NCBI GenBank assembly: GCA_022059125.1
Contig: JAEUWY010000016.1
Coordinates: forward strand, 1,488,001 to 1,552,000
Reading direction: 5' to 3'
DNA: 64,000 bases
Source of the DNA: Corynespora cassiicola
Taxonomy: Eukaryota; Ascomycota; Dothideomycetes; Pleosporales; Corynesporascaceae
Positions 12,430 to 24,699 of the stretch are shown in pieces. The notes beneath the pieces were generated by a model that had not been told where the DNA came from, did no database searches, and saw only the letters and a program-made list of their open reading frames with translations. Numbering within the stretch: position 1 is the first letter of the stretch; each line of letters opens with the position of its first letter. A program made the translations under genes and the position numbers.

Positions 12430-12542
12430 TGTTGCGATTGCTGCTGCCGCGCATCCAGCAGCTGCGGGTCCGTGGCCGAGTAGATGGGTGTGTAATGATT
12501 CTCATCGTTCGGGGGCGGCGGGTACTGCGACTGGGACGCCAT
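10059..12542 (-). CDS. Zn2Cys6 transcription factor with fungal_trans domain
   Basis: Nuclear binuclear zinc-cluster regulator; target genes cannot be told from sequence. Exons on the minus strand: 12542-12153, 12093-11264, 11194-10432, 10310-10059, giving 744 aa. The N-terminus holds a polyQ tract (codons read from about 12436 down to 12382) followed by polyproline. The zinc cluster is Cys 121, 124, 131, 138, 141, 148 (CX2CX6CX6CX2CX6C), with the first intron falling just before the third cysteine. A basic linker RRRGPPNRHAEAIKKKRR follows. The fungal-specific middle-homology domain spans about 190-500, including RRVYWTLFAGAR. Intron 2 (11195-11263) is 69 nt, in frame and stop-free, so naive translation would keep 23 extra residues. 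I splice it because GTACGT...CACAG fits and the protein then reads through the domain. The last exon is supported by a good donor (GTAAGT) and acceptor (CTATAG). Confidence 0.85.
12382..12453 (-). repeat. CAG/CTG trinucleotide tract (polyglutamine)
   Basis: About 24 CTG/TTG-type triplets on the plus strand encode a near-pure glutamine run in the Zn2Cys6 protein, flanked by a CCG/CCT polyproline stretch. Mixed CAA/CAG codons interrupt the repeat. Such tracts vary in length between strains. Confidence 0.9.
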
Positions 12543-13615
12543 TGACGAGCGGGTGCCGACGATTATCCGCAAGAGGTGCGATTGCGGACGAGGTTTCTGG
12601 CACAGCGTTAGCTTGGAGCGCGCGCACACGGTATGGTCGGGACTATGGTCGGGACGACAGATGGGCACTGGCAGCGGGCCTTCCAGGGATCGCAATGGAG
12701 CCTGCGTGGGCGACCTGGAGCGCCTCACTACAGCGCGACGGCAGAGCAGGTTATCCGAGGGCGCAGCTCACCTCAAACGTCGAGCCGTGCCCGGGGCGGG
12801 TCGTGTCCGTGTCGTGTCGTGTCGTGTCGTGTGGGAGGGCGGGCGTCGGACGCGCTGCGGCGTGATGTACGGTCCAGGACGGCTATGCGCCAATGGAGCT
12901 CATGGCAGCCTATGCACCTGCGAGACGGGCGGAACGCGACGGCTGGTTGTTGCGGGGGGAGGGGGGTGCGGCTGGTGTTGAGGTCGGCGACAATTCTTTG
13001 GCTAAGACTCGATGGGGTACGTGGGTACGTCACGCTCTTGTGGGGAGGGAGGGCGGAAGGGAGTGCGAAGGCTGCAAAAGACCAGTGGGCCTCTCCCTCT
13101 CTCTGGCCCAGCCCCGCGGCCTGCGGGAGCGCAGCTGGAGCGCAGCTGGAGCGGCCCTGGAGCCCTGCTGGAACAGCCCTGGAAGCTCTCTCGATCAGCG
13201 GCCCTGGAGCAACCCGGGAGCAGCCCTGCACGCGCTGCCACGGCTGCCTCTGCTGCGAGAGCCGCCACGCGCGTTTCGACCTGCTTTGTGCCTGTCCAGG
13301 CCGCCCCCGCCAATGGCATACCCTGCACCGATCCCCCCCTCGCCCTGCAGATCATGTGAATAAGCTCCGATCATGCTCTGTGCAGCCCCCGCCACCGCAG
13401 CTCCAACCCGCACCCAGCTTCACGCGCCCACGACCGTCTCAGCTCACGAATCCGCCGTGTCATTAGTGTGCCTGTAACGCTACCTACTATGCCGTGCTGC
13501 AACTCTACTTGGAGCTTCGGAGCGGGACCAAGTCGCAGAGAACCCCCCCCCTTCCAACGCCGTGCTGGTGACTTTGATGCAATAGACAACCTGATTTCTA
13601 CATTCCCCCCCCCTC
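12543..13615. other. Intergenic upstream of Zn2Cys6 gene
   Basis: 1073 GC-rich bases between the start of the zinc-cluster gene and the stop of the F-box gene. Holds a pentamer repeat (12808-12832), imperfect CTGGAGC-type repeats (about 13120-13215) and C8 runs near 13538 and 13606. Several long open frames here are low-complexity readings of GC-rich DNA in more than one frame and are not called. Confidence 0.6.
12808..12832. repeat. Pentamer tandem repeat CGTGT x5
   Basis: Five perfect copies of CGTGT, about 270 bases upstream of the zinc-cluster start codon. Confidence 0.9.
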
Positions 13616-15501
13616 CTAGTCCGAGTCGTCGCTCGCTGGCGCTTCCCTCACCGGGGGCTTCGACGACCTGGTCAGCGAGAAGTCCAGAATGTCGCTCTTG
13701 GACCCTGCGTCGACGAACTTGCGCAGGCACCAGCCAATCTGCACAGCCGTCCATGTCTCGTTGCCCAGCGGGTCCACCTGCCTGCCCTTGACAAAGATGA
13801 TCTGGTTCTCGCTGTCCTCGCGGTCGTACACCTTGTCCGACGATCCGAATGCTATAATGGCAAGCTTCGACGTGCGGTCTTGCTCGCTCGCATATGCACA
13901 GCTGCGCTCGAATCCTTGCTGCGCCAGACCCTGCAGAAGGTGCTCGTACACCTTGCGGGGCAGCTTCGTCGATGACGGACTGTTGGTCGGCCAGTTGGTG
14001 ATGTTCAGGGTCGCCAGGTTGGGGAGGTCGCCTAGGCAGTTCTACGACGTTGAAATTAGCATCCGAAGTGAACCCAGGCGAGATATGCGGAGCCCATCAT
14101 GGATCCTGTCTCTACATCCGCCGCACGTGATGGCCACTCACCTCAAAGTTGACAAACGAGTCCTGCTTCGAGCGGATCAGGCTGACTGATGGGAATGCCA
14201 CGCAGATCTGCTCCAGAAGGGGGCATTCCTTGCAGATTTGCGAAAAAGAGGTATAGTCGTACACCAACTCGTCGTCGTGTACGTCTTGACACGCATGTAC
14301 ATTGAGCTGCTTCAGCGTCTTGCTGTGCCTGACGATACCCGCTGACGCTGGCACTATGCTCGTGTCAGCTCTGTGGCCAGGCATCGCGCCATTGTGCTGC
14401 AGGGTCCGGGGTTACTCACACGTCTTTGAATACGTTAGGTCGATGGTCAAAGTCTTGATGCCCGTCACAAGACACAGGAATCCATTCAGTGCCCCCAGTC
14501 CGTCATTCTCGGGATTGTCATCGTGCTTGACCTCCAGCGTCTCCAGGCGCTCGGGGAGCTTGGTGCTCTTGCTCAACTCGGCAAACAGAGCGTCGGCACC
14601 TGAACAAGAGAAGATCCGAATCGATTTGACCGTCCGGAAGTCAATCAATTTGCAATATGTGTCGGCTACATAGCGAAGGTGTATCTTTTGTAGCGTAATC
14701 TCCTTCAAGGCAAGCGGCGTGCACTTGGAGAACGGCTGCATGTGGCTAAACATGGTCGAGGTGATGAGGCCGGGGCCGGTGCTTGTATCGTTCAGCTGGT
14801 TGGGAGGCAAGGCGTCGCTGTCATCGAAGCTGGCGTGGAGCGTCATCTTCTCGACCTTCTTGGACTTTTCAAGTAGCATGTGGCAATAGTCGAGTACTTC
14901 GCGGTTGTCAGGGTACAGCCCCAGTTTGCGCACATTGTCAAAAACCTTGTCGAAGTCCGGGATCTTGCGAATCTCTTCCATGACGTCCTTATCTAGGGCG
15001 ATACCCTCCAGCCACTTCATCCGCTTCTGCTTCTTATACAGCAGGATGAGGTTATCCCCCGAAAAAGGCGACCATGGGTGCCACGAAAACTTCTCCAGGA
15101 TGTTTTCCGGGAGCAGCTCCAGAATCATGCGGATGGCAAAGTTGGCCTGCTGCAGCTGGTTGCACTTGTCCAAGACATCGGCCAGATACAGGTCGAGCTT
15201 CCTGACATACTGAAGACCGATATTCTTGGGGTTGAGGAATGCGCCGAGCTTCGTGTCGCTCGGGCTGCCGACATCGAGAGTGACCTCGTGGTAGAGCTGG
15301 CGAACGGCAATCTCGTGGAGCTGCGTGCAGACGAGGCAGAGGTTCTTGAGGTCGGTGGGGCGAATGACCTACACGGGGGGGTTAGCGCGCCATGGGGACT
15401 AGTAGACGTAGGCTAGGACCAGGCCCGTCCTGACGTACATGCTGCACGATGAGTGTTTTGATGTCGACCGAAAGGTCCATGAACCGGAGTCGCTGGGCCA
15501 T
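13616..15501 (-). CDS. F-box-like / leucine-rich repeat-type protein
   Basis: Probable F-box protein (substrate adaptor of an SCF ubiquitin ligase), substrate unknown. Exons 15501-15439, 15368-14420, 14353-14142, 14041-13616 give 549 aa. The N-terminus has an F-box-like helix set: FMDLSVDIKTLIVQHV, then DLKNLCLVCTQLHEIAVRQLY. The rest has loosely repeating hydrophobic strands and helices (for example LETLEVKHDD, IKTLTIDLTYSKT, LNVHACQDV) that look like degenerate LRRs. All four exons join in phase with GT-AG introns of 66-71 nt or more. Exon 4 contains the polar C-terminal domain ending at TAG 13616-13618. I do not recognise an orthologue with a known function; the F-box call rests on about 45 residues. 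Confidence 0.75.
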
Positions 15502-15562
15502 GGGGGCGTGGGTGACGAGGGCTGCGTTGTGCCGACTGACAATGGGCGGCTGTGAGGACGTG

Positions 15563-15618
15563 TGAGGGCGTGAGGGCGTGAGGGCGTGAGGGCGTGAGGG
15601 CGTGAGGGCGTGAGGGCG
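15563..15618. repeat. Octamer tandem repeat TGAGGGCG x7
   Basis: Seven perfect head-to-tail copies of TGAGGGCG plus a partial eighth (TGAG), starting 62 bases upstream of the F-box gene start codon (minus strand). Confidence 0.95.
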
Positions 15619-16030
15619 TGAGTGTCTGCGAGATGGTGATGGCGACGGGCGGACAGGAAGTCGAGGGCGGGCTTCCCACGGGCCGTGATATAGGAGTGGA
15701 GGGGTGAATGCGGACAGAGCTGCTGCCTAAGGCCTTTGAGGATGGAGAGGGAATGACAAGGCTTCAGACAGGAGCGGCGACGGTTGGTTCAGCCTCAGCC
15801 TTTGCCTTGGGGGCTGCCCCACGCGCAGCCAGGCTCTGCGCTCGCCATGGTCGAACCGTCGGATGCTCAGTCGCGTAGCCCACGCTGTCTAGCTGCTATT
15901 GGCAAACGGTGCTGCAGACGCGGTCAGCTTGTCGGAGCTGCGCACACCACGTCCCATCCACCTACCCTCGCTGCACCGCCACGCCCGTGGCGCGCATTTG
16001 GCGGGGACGCGGCGCACGCGGCGGGCGGCG

Positions 16031-16065
16031 GCAGACGGCAGACGGCAGACGGCAGACGGCAGACG
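16031..16065. repeat. Heptamer tandem repeat GCAGACG x5
   Basis: Five perfect copies of GCAGACG, running into GCGGCGG, in GC-rich noncoding DNA. Confidence 0.95.
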
Positions 16066-16480
16066 GCGGCGGGGGGTTATCCACTATCCACTAGCACCCT
16101 GCCAAGCTCCCCGCGACTGGCCGGGGAATATCGACTGCAGGGCGGCATCAACGTTGGCTCCCCGGCTACGCTGGCCACGTCTCGTCATACCATGGCTGAC
16201 AGCACGCCGGGCGCTCGTGGCTGATGCACGTCGCCAGTCGGATCCACGGACTATCACCCTTCATGATTCTGTCTATTGCCTCGGTCAAGGCGCCGTAACT
16301 GCATCATGTTGGCTCTATCAAGAACATGGCAATGCCATCCCATAGATGATCCCGCAATCGACTGCCCAAGTATCCCTCGTGTATCTCAAGAAGCACAAAC
16401 CCATCAAACGCCAGGATGCACAAACACCTCGCTATGCAGATGGAGAAACGGAGAGACTATACCAGAAGGAGATGCCGCCG

Positions 16481-19021
16481 TCACTCTTGGTCCTCGCTGC
16501 CCGACCTCTCGAATTCGGCCATCATTTCAGCCTCCAGATCATCGTCCAGGTCAGAGTCCTCAGCAGCCAGCCCCGCTGGGTCAGTGTCCTTATCCTCGTC
16601 CCCCTGGCCCTCTTCAGGCCCAGTGGTTTCGGGGCTTGGCAGGCCTGACGACTTGTCAGCCGACATGACGTTGGTCAGCGACGTCACTCTCTCTAGAGTG
16701 CGCTTTTTCCGCCTCTGCAACTTCGATGTACTGTCTCCACTCGCATCACTCTCTTCTGCCTCGCTAACCTCCGTCGACCCCGTTATTCGCTTTCGTTTTT
16801 TTGCGCTTGCCTTTGAATCCGTCTGACCGTTTGCCTCGGAACGCACGCTTTCAGAATCAGAATTGCTATTGTCCTCTGTATCGTCCGACTCGTCCATGAA
16901 TTGCTGAAACTCGTCCCCTAGTGATTGCCACTTGTCATCAGACATGTCCAACGGGAGCGGCGATTCTAGCGGTTCATCCTCATCTCCCGTGGCGCCAAAG
17001 TCATCGTCCTCTAGGTCTTCAAAGGGAGATCCGCCTCGCTCGGCAGAGTCGATTTCGATTTGATAAGGCGTCTCATCAACATGTTCCCAACGGGTGCAGC
17101 ATTGAAACATCCATTCGGCATTGACGATTTTGATGTGCGGATACCGGGCGGCCCGCTTCACTTTGGTCGTTTTCCGGTCGGGGTTGGCGATGACATGAGT
17201 CGTCTGTCTGTTCACGTTCAGAGCGACCCGGGCGCCGAAGCTTTTGATCCACAGAGCAAAGTCCGTACTTTTTTTTTCTACATTAGCGAAATTCTGACAG
17301 GCAGTCGGGTGGGGTCGTGTACTAACTTTTCAACATCTGCGCCCAACGGTATAATGCCCGAGAATACAATCGTGGTATCAGCTAATACTTCTCCTTTGAT
17401 GCGCGGCATCAGTTTCCCGACATCTGGGACAGAGTCATTCAATGGTCGTTTCTTTGGGCTTTTCTCGCCTTTGAGCTCTGCAATGCGACCACCAGCGGGC
17501 ACTGTCTTCATTCTCTGGTACTCATCGTAGAATGCTCGATGTACACGACGCAAGTTGCGTTCGATCACATCGAGCCCCCTGTCGTCATTGTGCAAGACAG
17601 CATGCCGATGTCTGTGGTGTTCGGGCGGCTGCGCCCCACCATTCTCAGTCTCAGTCTTGGGTTCGTTCTCTTCTGCCGCTTCGTCCTCCTTGTCCAGGAC
17701 CAGTTGTTGCTGCAACAGGGGACGCTCGGTTTGCTGCGCAATGATGACCTTTTCCTGTTCTTCAGCCTGCTGCTGTAAAACCTCCGGGTCGTCGGCGCCC
17801 ATCGAAATCAGCTGCTGCTCCAACTCTGAGCCAGAGCCGTTGGTAGCTCCTGTAGAGACAGTCTCAGCAGGCTTCCCTGCAACAGAAACAATACTGGCGG
17901 GGTCACCTTGAGCTTCCTTGTCCTTGGTGGCAACAGCTTCACTCCCACTGCCCTTCGTGGATGTGATCAACTCTTGTTGTTTAGGCAAGAAGCTTGCATT
18001 GATATCCCCCGCCCCCGGGAAGAAATTGAATACTGGTACACGAACAAGGTTGTCGCTGTAATGCCAAATGTCGGCTCTGTCGTCAATGATGACGGCCATG
18101 TCGGTATTATTGGGAAACAGGCGGTGGAGGCTCTTGAGTTTATCCGTGTAATTCTCGTCTCTGCTCAGGATTCTGTCGCCAAAGTACTTGCGCTCCGGAT
18201 CGATGATTTTAGCGACGGCTTGAGCATATGCTCGAGTGGCCATTGTGTAGACGTGCATCTCATACATTTTGGATACGCGGTCAAAAAAGTCCTTTAGACC
18301 TGGGCGCATTTTCACGTAGTACCAATTCGCTGCGACGTTAGCCACATTGTCGTCCGCAAGTTGAAAGCTCCTCACGTCCTTGACAGCCTCGTAATTGGGG
18401 TTTTCGGGGTCCTTCTGCCACTCGGCAATGGTGCGCTCGCAAGTTGTATGGATCACGGTTTGGTCAAGATCAACAATGAGCGACAGTTTCTTCGCAGACA
18501 GAAGGCGTTTTTTCGCATCTTCTTCGGCACGGACGGCCTCCTTCTGGCTGACCAGCAGGGCTATGTTGTCGTGTGTCATATTGATGGTGGCTCGGTCGAT
18601 GTTACGCTCCTTGGTAAGGTAATCGACCTCGGTCATGTCCTTGCCGCAGTCGACACACAGGCCGCCGAACTGGGTCTCGTGGGTGCATGGTTCCTCGATT
18701 TCGGCGAGTACAACGCTGGAAGCTAATCAGAATGTTTTTGCTGGGTGTGGAGGGATGGATAGACGCTTACCCAGGACGCTGGATAATGGAACCCTCCTTG
18801 ATGAACCACTGGTTTATGGTACCGTCGGCAGAGGCGTCAAACTTGGCGGGGAACCTCTTCTTGACCTCCTTGATGTCGCCATACTTGTCACCCTCGGTCA
18901 CCGTCGTCTCGTACGTGTAGCTAAAGAGCACGTCGGAGCGCTGGACCTCGTCATTGCGCTTCTTGGCGAGCTCGACGACGGTGATGGGGTAGTGCAAGCC
19001 GGGGGGTGATGAGATCTTCAT
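16481..19021 (-). CDS. FCP1: Fcp1, RNA polymerase II CTD phosphatase
   Basis: Dephosphorylates the Pol II C-terminal repeat, mainly Ser2-P, to recycle the enzyme; nuclear. Exons 19021-18771, 18715-17327, 17267-16481 give 808 aa. A biotinyl/lipoyl-like N-terminal fold precedes CTHETQFGGLCVDCGKDM. The catalytic FCPH domain carries DLDQT (residues 166-170; Asp166 nucleophile, Asp168 acid/base), then WYYVKMRPGLKDFF and the second aspartate pair VIIDDRADIW. A Gln/Glu-rich linker leads to a BRCT domain (VFSGIIPLGADVEN...THVIANP...WMFQC) and a long acidic Ser-rich tail. Intron 2 (17268-17326, 59 nt) starts GTTAGT and ends in an A-run before AAAAG; only this acceptor restores the BRCT reading VENTDFALWIKSFGA. 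Without splicing the frame ends within the BRCT. Confidence 0.95.
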
Positions 19022-20077
19022 TCCTCTTTGCGCAAGCCCATGCGACTGTTGGCCGTGTGGTGGGTGTCGTGGTCGCGTCGCGATCGGTACGGGCGCATTC
19101 GGTAACGTCCCGCGGTGGAGCTTGTGCGGAGCTTGGGGCTTGTCGCGCGTCGACGCAGCAGCGACAGCAGCGACCTCACGAGGACGTGTCGGGAAGAAAG
19201 TGGCGCGGCGAACGCAATTAAGTGCAGCGGCGAGAGCGGTGGGCGCGGGTGGTGCCGTGCAACGGCAGGATTATATTTGTATCGATAGCAGCAAGGGTTG
19301 GCGTTTTGGCGTTGCGGCTCGAACTGTGAGGGGAGCGGAGCTCACCTGCCTTTTGTACTCGCGCGCTGCCTCAGATCGCCGCTAGTCCGCCTTCGGACCG
19401 CATCACGTGATCTTGCTCCAACTGCTGCCCGCGAACAAAGAGACGCCGCCGTCGTGCCCGTGAAAGATGCGGCCCGGGGCATGGTCTGCTGCCTGGAAGT
19501 CAGAGCAGTATTGCCTCCTTTGTCCGCCTCCGCCGTCGCCTTCGCCATGGCTGCTGCCGCCGCCGCCCTCCGCAGATGATACCAATTCCCTCCCCCCTTC
19601 TCGATGCTGCCTGCGACCCGGCAGAGACCTTTGTGGCAGCCTACAGCACATGGCCAGGCGGTGGCCGAGCCCACCTGGGAGCCCTTTGAGTCACTGGAGG
19701 ACGTACCGCGCCTGGGATCGAGGAAAAGCATAGGCACAAAGAGCAGGTACAGGCCCCTCGAACATGTTGCATCATACATATACTCTCTCTATGCTGCCAT
19801 CAGTTTACACCAATAACCGGTTCCCTAAAAGCGAGACTCGGCGCTGTTCAGAATAAACAATAGCAATGTAACCCACAGACCAACCCAAAGCTCCCATTAT
19901 CATCGTCTACGTGCTGATCAAATGCATCCAACTGTCCGAGGACCTGGTATCTATGCAAAACTCTCCGTCGGATGTCGTCATGCCACCGTGTCTAATTATT
20001 GGTGATGGCAGGACTCGCTAACGTTTGTTGTGTGAGGGAAAAGGAAAAAGAAGAGAGAAAAAACGTGCGCCCCGTCT
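19022..20077. other. Intergenic, FCP1 promoter and ATG26 3' flank
   Basis: 1056 bases. The FCP1-proximal part is GC-rich. The ATG26-proximal part (19790-20060) is A/T-richer and pyrimidine-patterned, as expected for a 3' UTR. Overlapping frames on both strands here carry low-complexity Ala/Ser/Pro translations and are rejected. Confidence 0.55.
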
Positions 20078-23000
20078 TCAACTTCTATATGCAGACTCAG
20101 AGTTGCGTGCTGACGAACCCTTCAATGCAACACTCCCCAACACCAAGGAGCTGCCGCCAGTTGGAGCCCCATCACGGCCCAATCCCATGGCCTGGTGGGC
20201 CTCGAATTGATGGGAGGTGTTCACATTCTCGTCGTCTTCCACAAAAGTCCATTCTTCATCAAACTCATCTGTATTGTCGTCGTCTTGTTTCGCGTGCTTC
20301 TTGATCAGTGTACGGGCGCGGTCCAGTTCCCGGTAGATCGTCTGGATGGCAACTTGAGTGCCGGACTCCTGTTGCGGTTAGCATCTGTCACGTTTCAAGA
20401 ACAGTGGCTTGCTTACTCTGCGGATCTTCTGCCCAAGCACTTTTGCCTTGACGATCATGCGCTGGCTGTTCGTTGCCTCCCACATCGCTCGACTAAAGAC
20501 ACTGGTGTTGATCTTCTTCAGCCATATGCCAACCCCAAGATCCTCGACGCGATGTGCAAAAAAATATTGATCCCCAAAAAATGGCTTTATGATTGTCGGG
20601 ACGCCCGCACGGAGACTAGCACCAGTCGTCCCTGATCCGCCGTGGTGCACTACGGCATCCATTTGTTTGAAAAGCCAATCATGAGGAGCAGACTTGATCT
20701 GGAAAATCTCCGGAGGGAGTGGCACCTCCGGTTTGGAAGCGTCCTTGGTCTCCAATCTGTCCGACCATCCTTTGGAGAGCACGCAACGCACGTCTGCTTT
20801 GAGAACAGAATCCACTACCGTCTTTGTGAGTGCAGCCGGGTTGTCGATCACGATCGAACCAAACCCAACATACACGAGCTTCTTCCCTTCCTTGCGTGCC
20901 GTCGTGATGAAGTTCCATAAGTCTGCTGGAGGCTCAAATGTGGGGTCGTCGAGGAACCAGTAGCCCGTAACTCGGATCCAGTCGGGCCAGTCGAGGGGAG
21001 GTGGGACGACTGTTGGGCTGAAGTTGTATAGGAATGGGCGAGCGTTTGCTTGCATCCTACCAAGTGTGGTGTTTTGAAGCCCCAGCTCTCGTCGCCTCCA
21101 TCTATTCACCTGCCCAGAGATGGCGGTCCAAAATACCGTGTCAAAAGCTATGTAGCTCAGACTGTTGTAGCTGCCGCCCATTTTCTTCTCCATGGCCGAG
21201 AAAGCGTGCGGGTACGCCCGCGTGCGAGTCCAGGGCATGGTGAATGCACGGAAGTAAGGTATCTCCAGCGCTTCAGCAATGTGAATTCCGGCCATGGCGC
21301 TGGGGCTCTCGATGAGAACGTCAGCACCCTGGCATGCTTTCCACGAAGAGCTGCAAACATCGTCTAACCATCCCCGAAACTTGGCGTTGGCCTCCTTCAT
21401 AAACCCATACGTGAACATGCCATGCTCGATACAGATTCGCATGAGTTCGGCGGGATTTCCGTCGACGGGCGCAAAGTCAATCCCATGTTCTCTGACCCAA
21501 GATTCGAACTCAGCATGAGTGGCAATCCGTGGCTTGTGTCCTTCCTTCAAAAGTTCTTTACAAAGTGCAATGTAAGGCTGCACATCACCCCGGGATCCAA
21601 TCGTCAGACATACGATGGTCAGTGGTTCGCTGGGCTTAAAGTCAACAATGGAAGCTAATGGGTCATCGAATATCAACGGAATACGGTCATGGTCGGCAGC
21701 ACGGACGATTTGAGAAACGTCGATGGGCGCTCCTGTTTCGTTGCCTTGGCGGGCTTCCTGAAGAAGGTCATGTTCCGCCTTCGCTGCTTCATCGTCGCTG
21801 TCAACACCGCTAGAGGAAGACTGCTCATCTTCAATGTACTTGGTGCTTTCCAGAATCCGAAGGATGATGACAGCGCATTCATCTCGGTACTCGGCCTTGG
21901 AGAACTCAAAAAAGAGCTCCTCGTGCCCGCGAATGACAATGGCTAAGCCGTGATAGCCGATCCGGAAACCTTTCTCTTTGTTGACATTTTCAATGTCACG
22001 CATCGGAAGGATTATCTAAAAAAGCGTCAGTTGGACCAGGCAGGATATACAAAAATACCATGGCATACCTTAGTCTTTGAAGTGGGCATTAAGCTTCTAA
22101 AGCAGAAATAGCGTCCACTGATGTAAATTTTACCATAGTTCGGCAAAACACGTTGTAGAGAGGCGAAAAAGGAGGACTGGAGCTGTTCAGATTCAGGAAA
22201 AGCGAAGTGTTCCCGGAAGTTCTCTGCCGCTTTTGCTGCATCTTCATCTTCCTCAAATCCATGAACTTGGTCATCGGGCTCTAAGCCCTCTGCGGTGTTG
22301 TAGTGCTTCCTACCGCCGGCTAGCATTCCTGATACTTTCTCGTAATACCCCATAGACTCTGTCGCAAGTAGATTGCCCATTTTCTTAGATCGAGTCCGAA
22401 GGAAGCCAGCAAAACCAGAGGCTTTTTGTAGGGGATAGGAAGCTATGTCTTGGAGAGCGGAAGAGGAGCCTGATAGGCGAGCTGCCGTTTGTTGGGCGTC
22501 AGTGTCGTCTTCCACGTCGGGTGAAGTAAAGGTAGCGCGATGGCCGGGCTTTCCACCAACGATTGGAAAGGTGCGGGGGGATCTAGGGTATGTTTTGCCT
22601 CCACCAGATGAGCGCGTGGTGTCTTGTGAATGCCTTGCAAGGCTGTCCGATTTGTCGGATGCGGTCACATCGGGGTGGTGAATGTCAGGTGCACGGAAGA
22701 CGTCAGAGCGACTCAGTATTTGACTTGCAGATGCGTTGCTTTCGTCGATGGACTGTATAGCAGCCGAAGATTCAGTTCCTGGGTCGAACGAATTGGTAGC
22801 AGACTCGGATGAGTCATGCGGTCTCGCCGAGAGGGGAGACCTGTCTCCAGGTAGGTGCCTAGATTGTTTGTCTGTGCGGCTTTCACTGAAGCTACGACGG
22901 ATCTCGTGGCTAGGCTGCCGGAAGCTGCGGGACACGTCCGTACTACGGCGAGCATCAAAGCTTCGTCGATTGGCATCGCCGCTAGATCTGCCAGAGTCGG

Positions 23001-24699
23001 CACTGATGCTCGGCCGACCTACATGAGGAGCTGGCAGGGGCGAAAGAGTTGCCCTTACGTTCTCCATTATATGACGCGAATCAATAGGGCCATCGAGTGC
23101 CGCGGTAGGCTGACTACGAGATGCGCCTGGAGCCGTCGGAGTACTTGACGTTGGCTGCTCGCCCGAGTGTGATGCTTGGTGATGATCGTTGTCATTGATC
23201 ATAATGCGCAAGACGTTGAGGGCATCTTGGCCGTTGCTAAAAAATGAGAAGAAATACTGCCCGGCTGTCAGTATTCGCCTTAGATCCACAATGTAAGGAG
23301 CATTGTGCTTACCTCATCGATGGCATAGGTTTCATCGTTGTCGATCACGCGGACTTTGACGGTATCGGCAAAGTCCAGGATTGTGCTCTCTTCAATCTCC
23401 AGTACATTTTGAATGGGCAAGGATATCTTGACACTGTTCCCTTCATTGTGTGTTCGGAAGATAACTTTCTGGACCGACCTAACCCATTCCTTCGCGCTTG
23501 CTGCACTATCGGCCTTGAATTGGTATTTTCTCTCGTCAGTAGTGATGATGAAGGTTGTTTCGTCCTTTGCTTTATCCTTGACGTCCAGAACCTCGGCGGA
23601 TATTGCGTACTGCAGGTTGAGGCGGTTCCTGGGGAAATACAATTCTGCAGGGTTTGTATAGTATGACAGTACATCCCCTCTGAGGATGAACCAATACCTG
23701 TTATATTTCGACCGACCGCGTTTGTAGAGGTAGCCAGTCCTACCAACATCATGCTGGTCTGGGTCAGTACGTTGCTGACTGCAAGTGCAGATGGAATCAA
23801 ACTTACGTGTTTCTTGGGTATGTATGCATAAAAGCATACGTGCTTCTGAGTGATGTACATGTAGCCCTGCAGAAGTATACTCTGCAGTAGCCAACAAGGG
23901 TATTCTAGTCATGTTAAACCGTGTGTACCAAAGCACGAAGAGTGATGGGTGACATACCAGAGATGACTTCTTCGACATCATCAAACTCGAATATTTGCTG
24001 GAGTCGCTTTGCTAAGCTAATAGGTCCCTTGCCTTTGGACAGCGCAGCAGTGCTGCCATGTTTGACCTTACGATCTGATGTCTTGCGCCTCTCGACATGG
24101 ATCTCCTCTCCAGGCGTGACCGTGGACCTGTTGGCTGACGACTGATCATTCGATGATGTCGCACTAGGGCCGTCGGGGGGGCTCTTGGGAGGCAAGAATT
24201 GCGAGGAAGACATCAAGTCCGTGGGCCGGCTGTCCGATGTGGCGTCCTTCCTGCCCGCAATCTTGAGCTTGGGAAGTGAACGCAAGAGCTTATTGTCCGA
24301 CAGTATTCTTCGGTGCTTTCCGTGTGAGATTTTCTTGTCTCCGTCTTCATCCTGGTGGGCGCGGAAGTCGTGAGCAGAGCTCAAGCGGCTCAACCGAGCA
24401 GCGCCGTCCAGACTGTGGTACTGGACGGGTTGTTTGGCCTCATCGTCGCTGTCGCCCGAGTCAACCTCCCGCATGGCGCCCAAGTCGGTCTGGGACTGCT
24501 GGCCAGCGCGGGCTATCATGGAAAACATGGACTGGTTCATGGACATGGTGTTGTTCCTCCTGGGGGCCGTGACGTCGTCCTGGGCGTCGTCTCCGTCCTT
24601 GAAGCGCTCTGGGATGTCCAGCGACACCCGGCGCGATTCTCTGCGCTTCTTGGTCAGCTTGCGGCTCGGGCGATGCCGCCCTCTGTCTTCGGAGGCCAT
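20078..24699 (-). CDS. ATG26: Atg26/Ugt51 sterol 3-beta-glucosyltransferase
   Basis: UDP-glucose:sterol glucosyltransferase; makes steryl glucosides at membranes and in some fungi supports pexophagy. Exons 24699-23958, 23904-23807, 23753-23313, 23256-22069, 22015-20417, 20368-20078 give 1452 aa. Order: basic disordered N-terminus; GRAM domain starting about 232 (LAKRLQQIF...[18 protein letters not shown]); PH domain about 284-380 ([20 protein letters not shown]); a long Ser-rich disordered insert about 440-740; second GRAM half about 765-870; GT1 catalytic domain from about 955 ([17 protein letters not shown]) with the donor-binding HHGGSGTTG at 1280-1288; acidic C-terminal tail. Five GT-AG introns of 48-54 nt, all in phase. 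Domain order and length match filamentous-fungal Atg26 (yeast is shorter). Confidence 0.96.

Larger units (their letters stand above)
15502..16480. other. Intergenic, F-box promoter and FCP1 3' flank
   Basis: 979 bases between the F-box start and the FCP1 stop, carrying two short-period tandem repeats (15563-15618 and 16031-16065). No credible gene; the open frames crossing it are made of the repeats. Confidence 0.6.

Noticed and set aside
12633..13466. 277-codon plus-strand frame upstream of the zinc-cluster gene
   Set aside because: Made of GC-rich repeats (pentamer and CTGGAGC units) and matched by other long frames in the same DNA; no domain.
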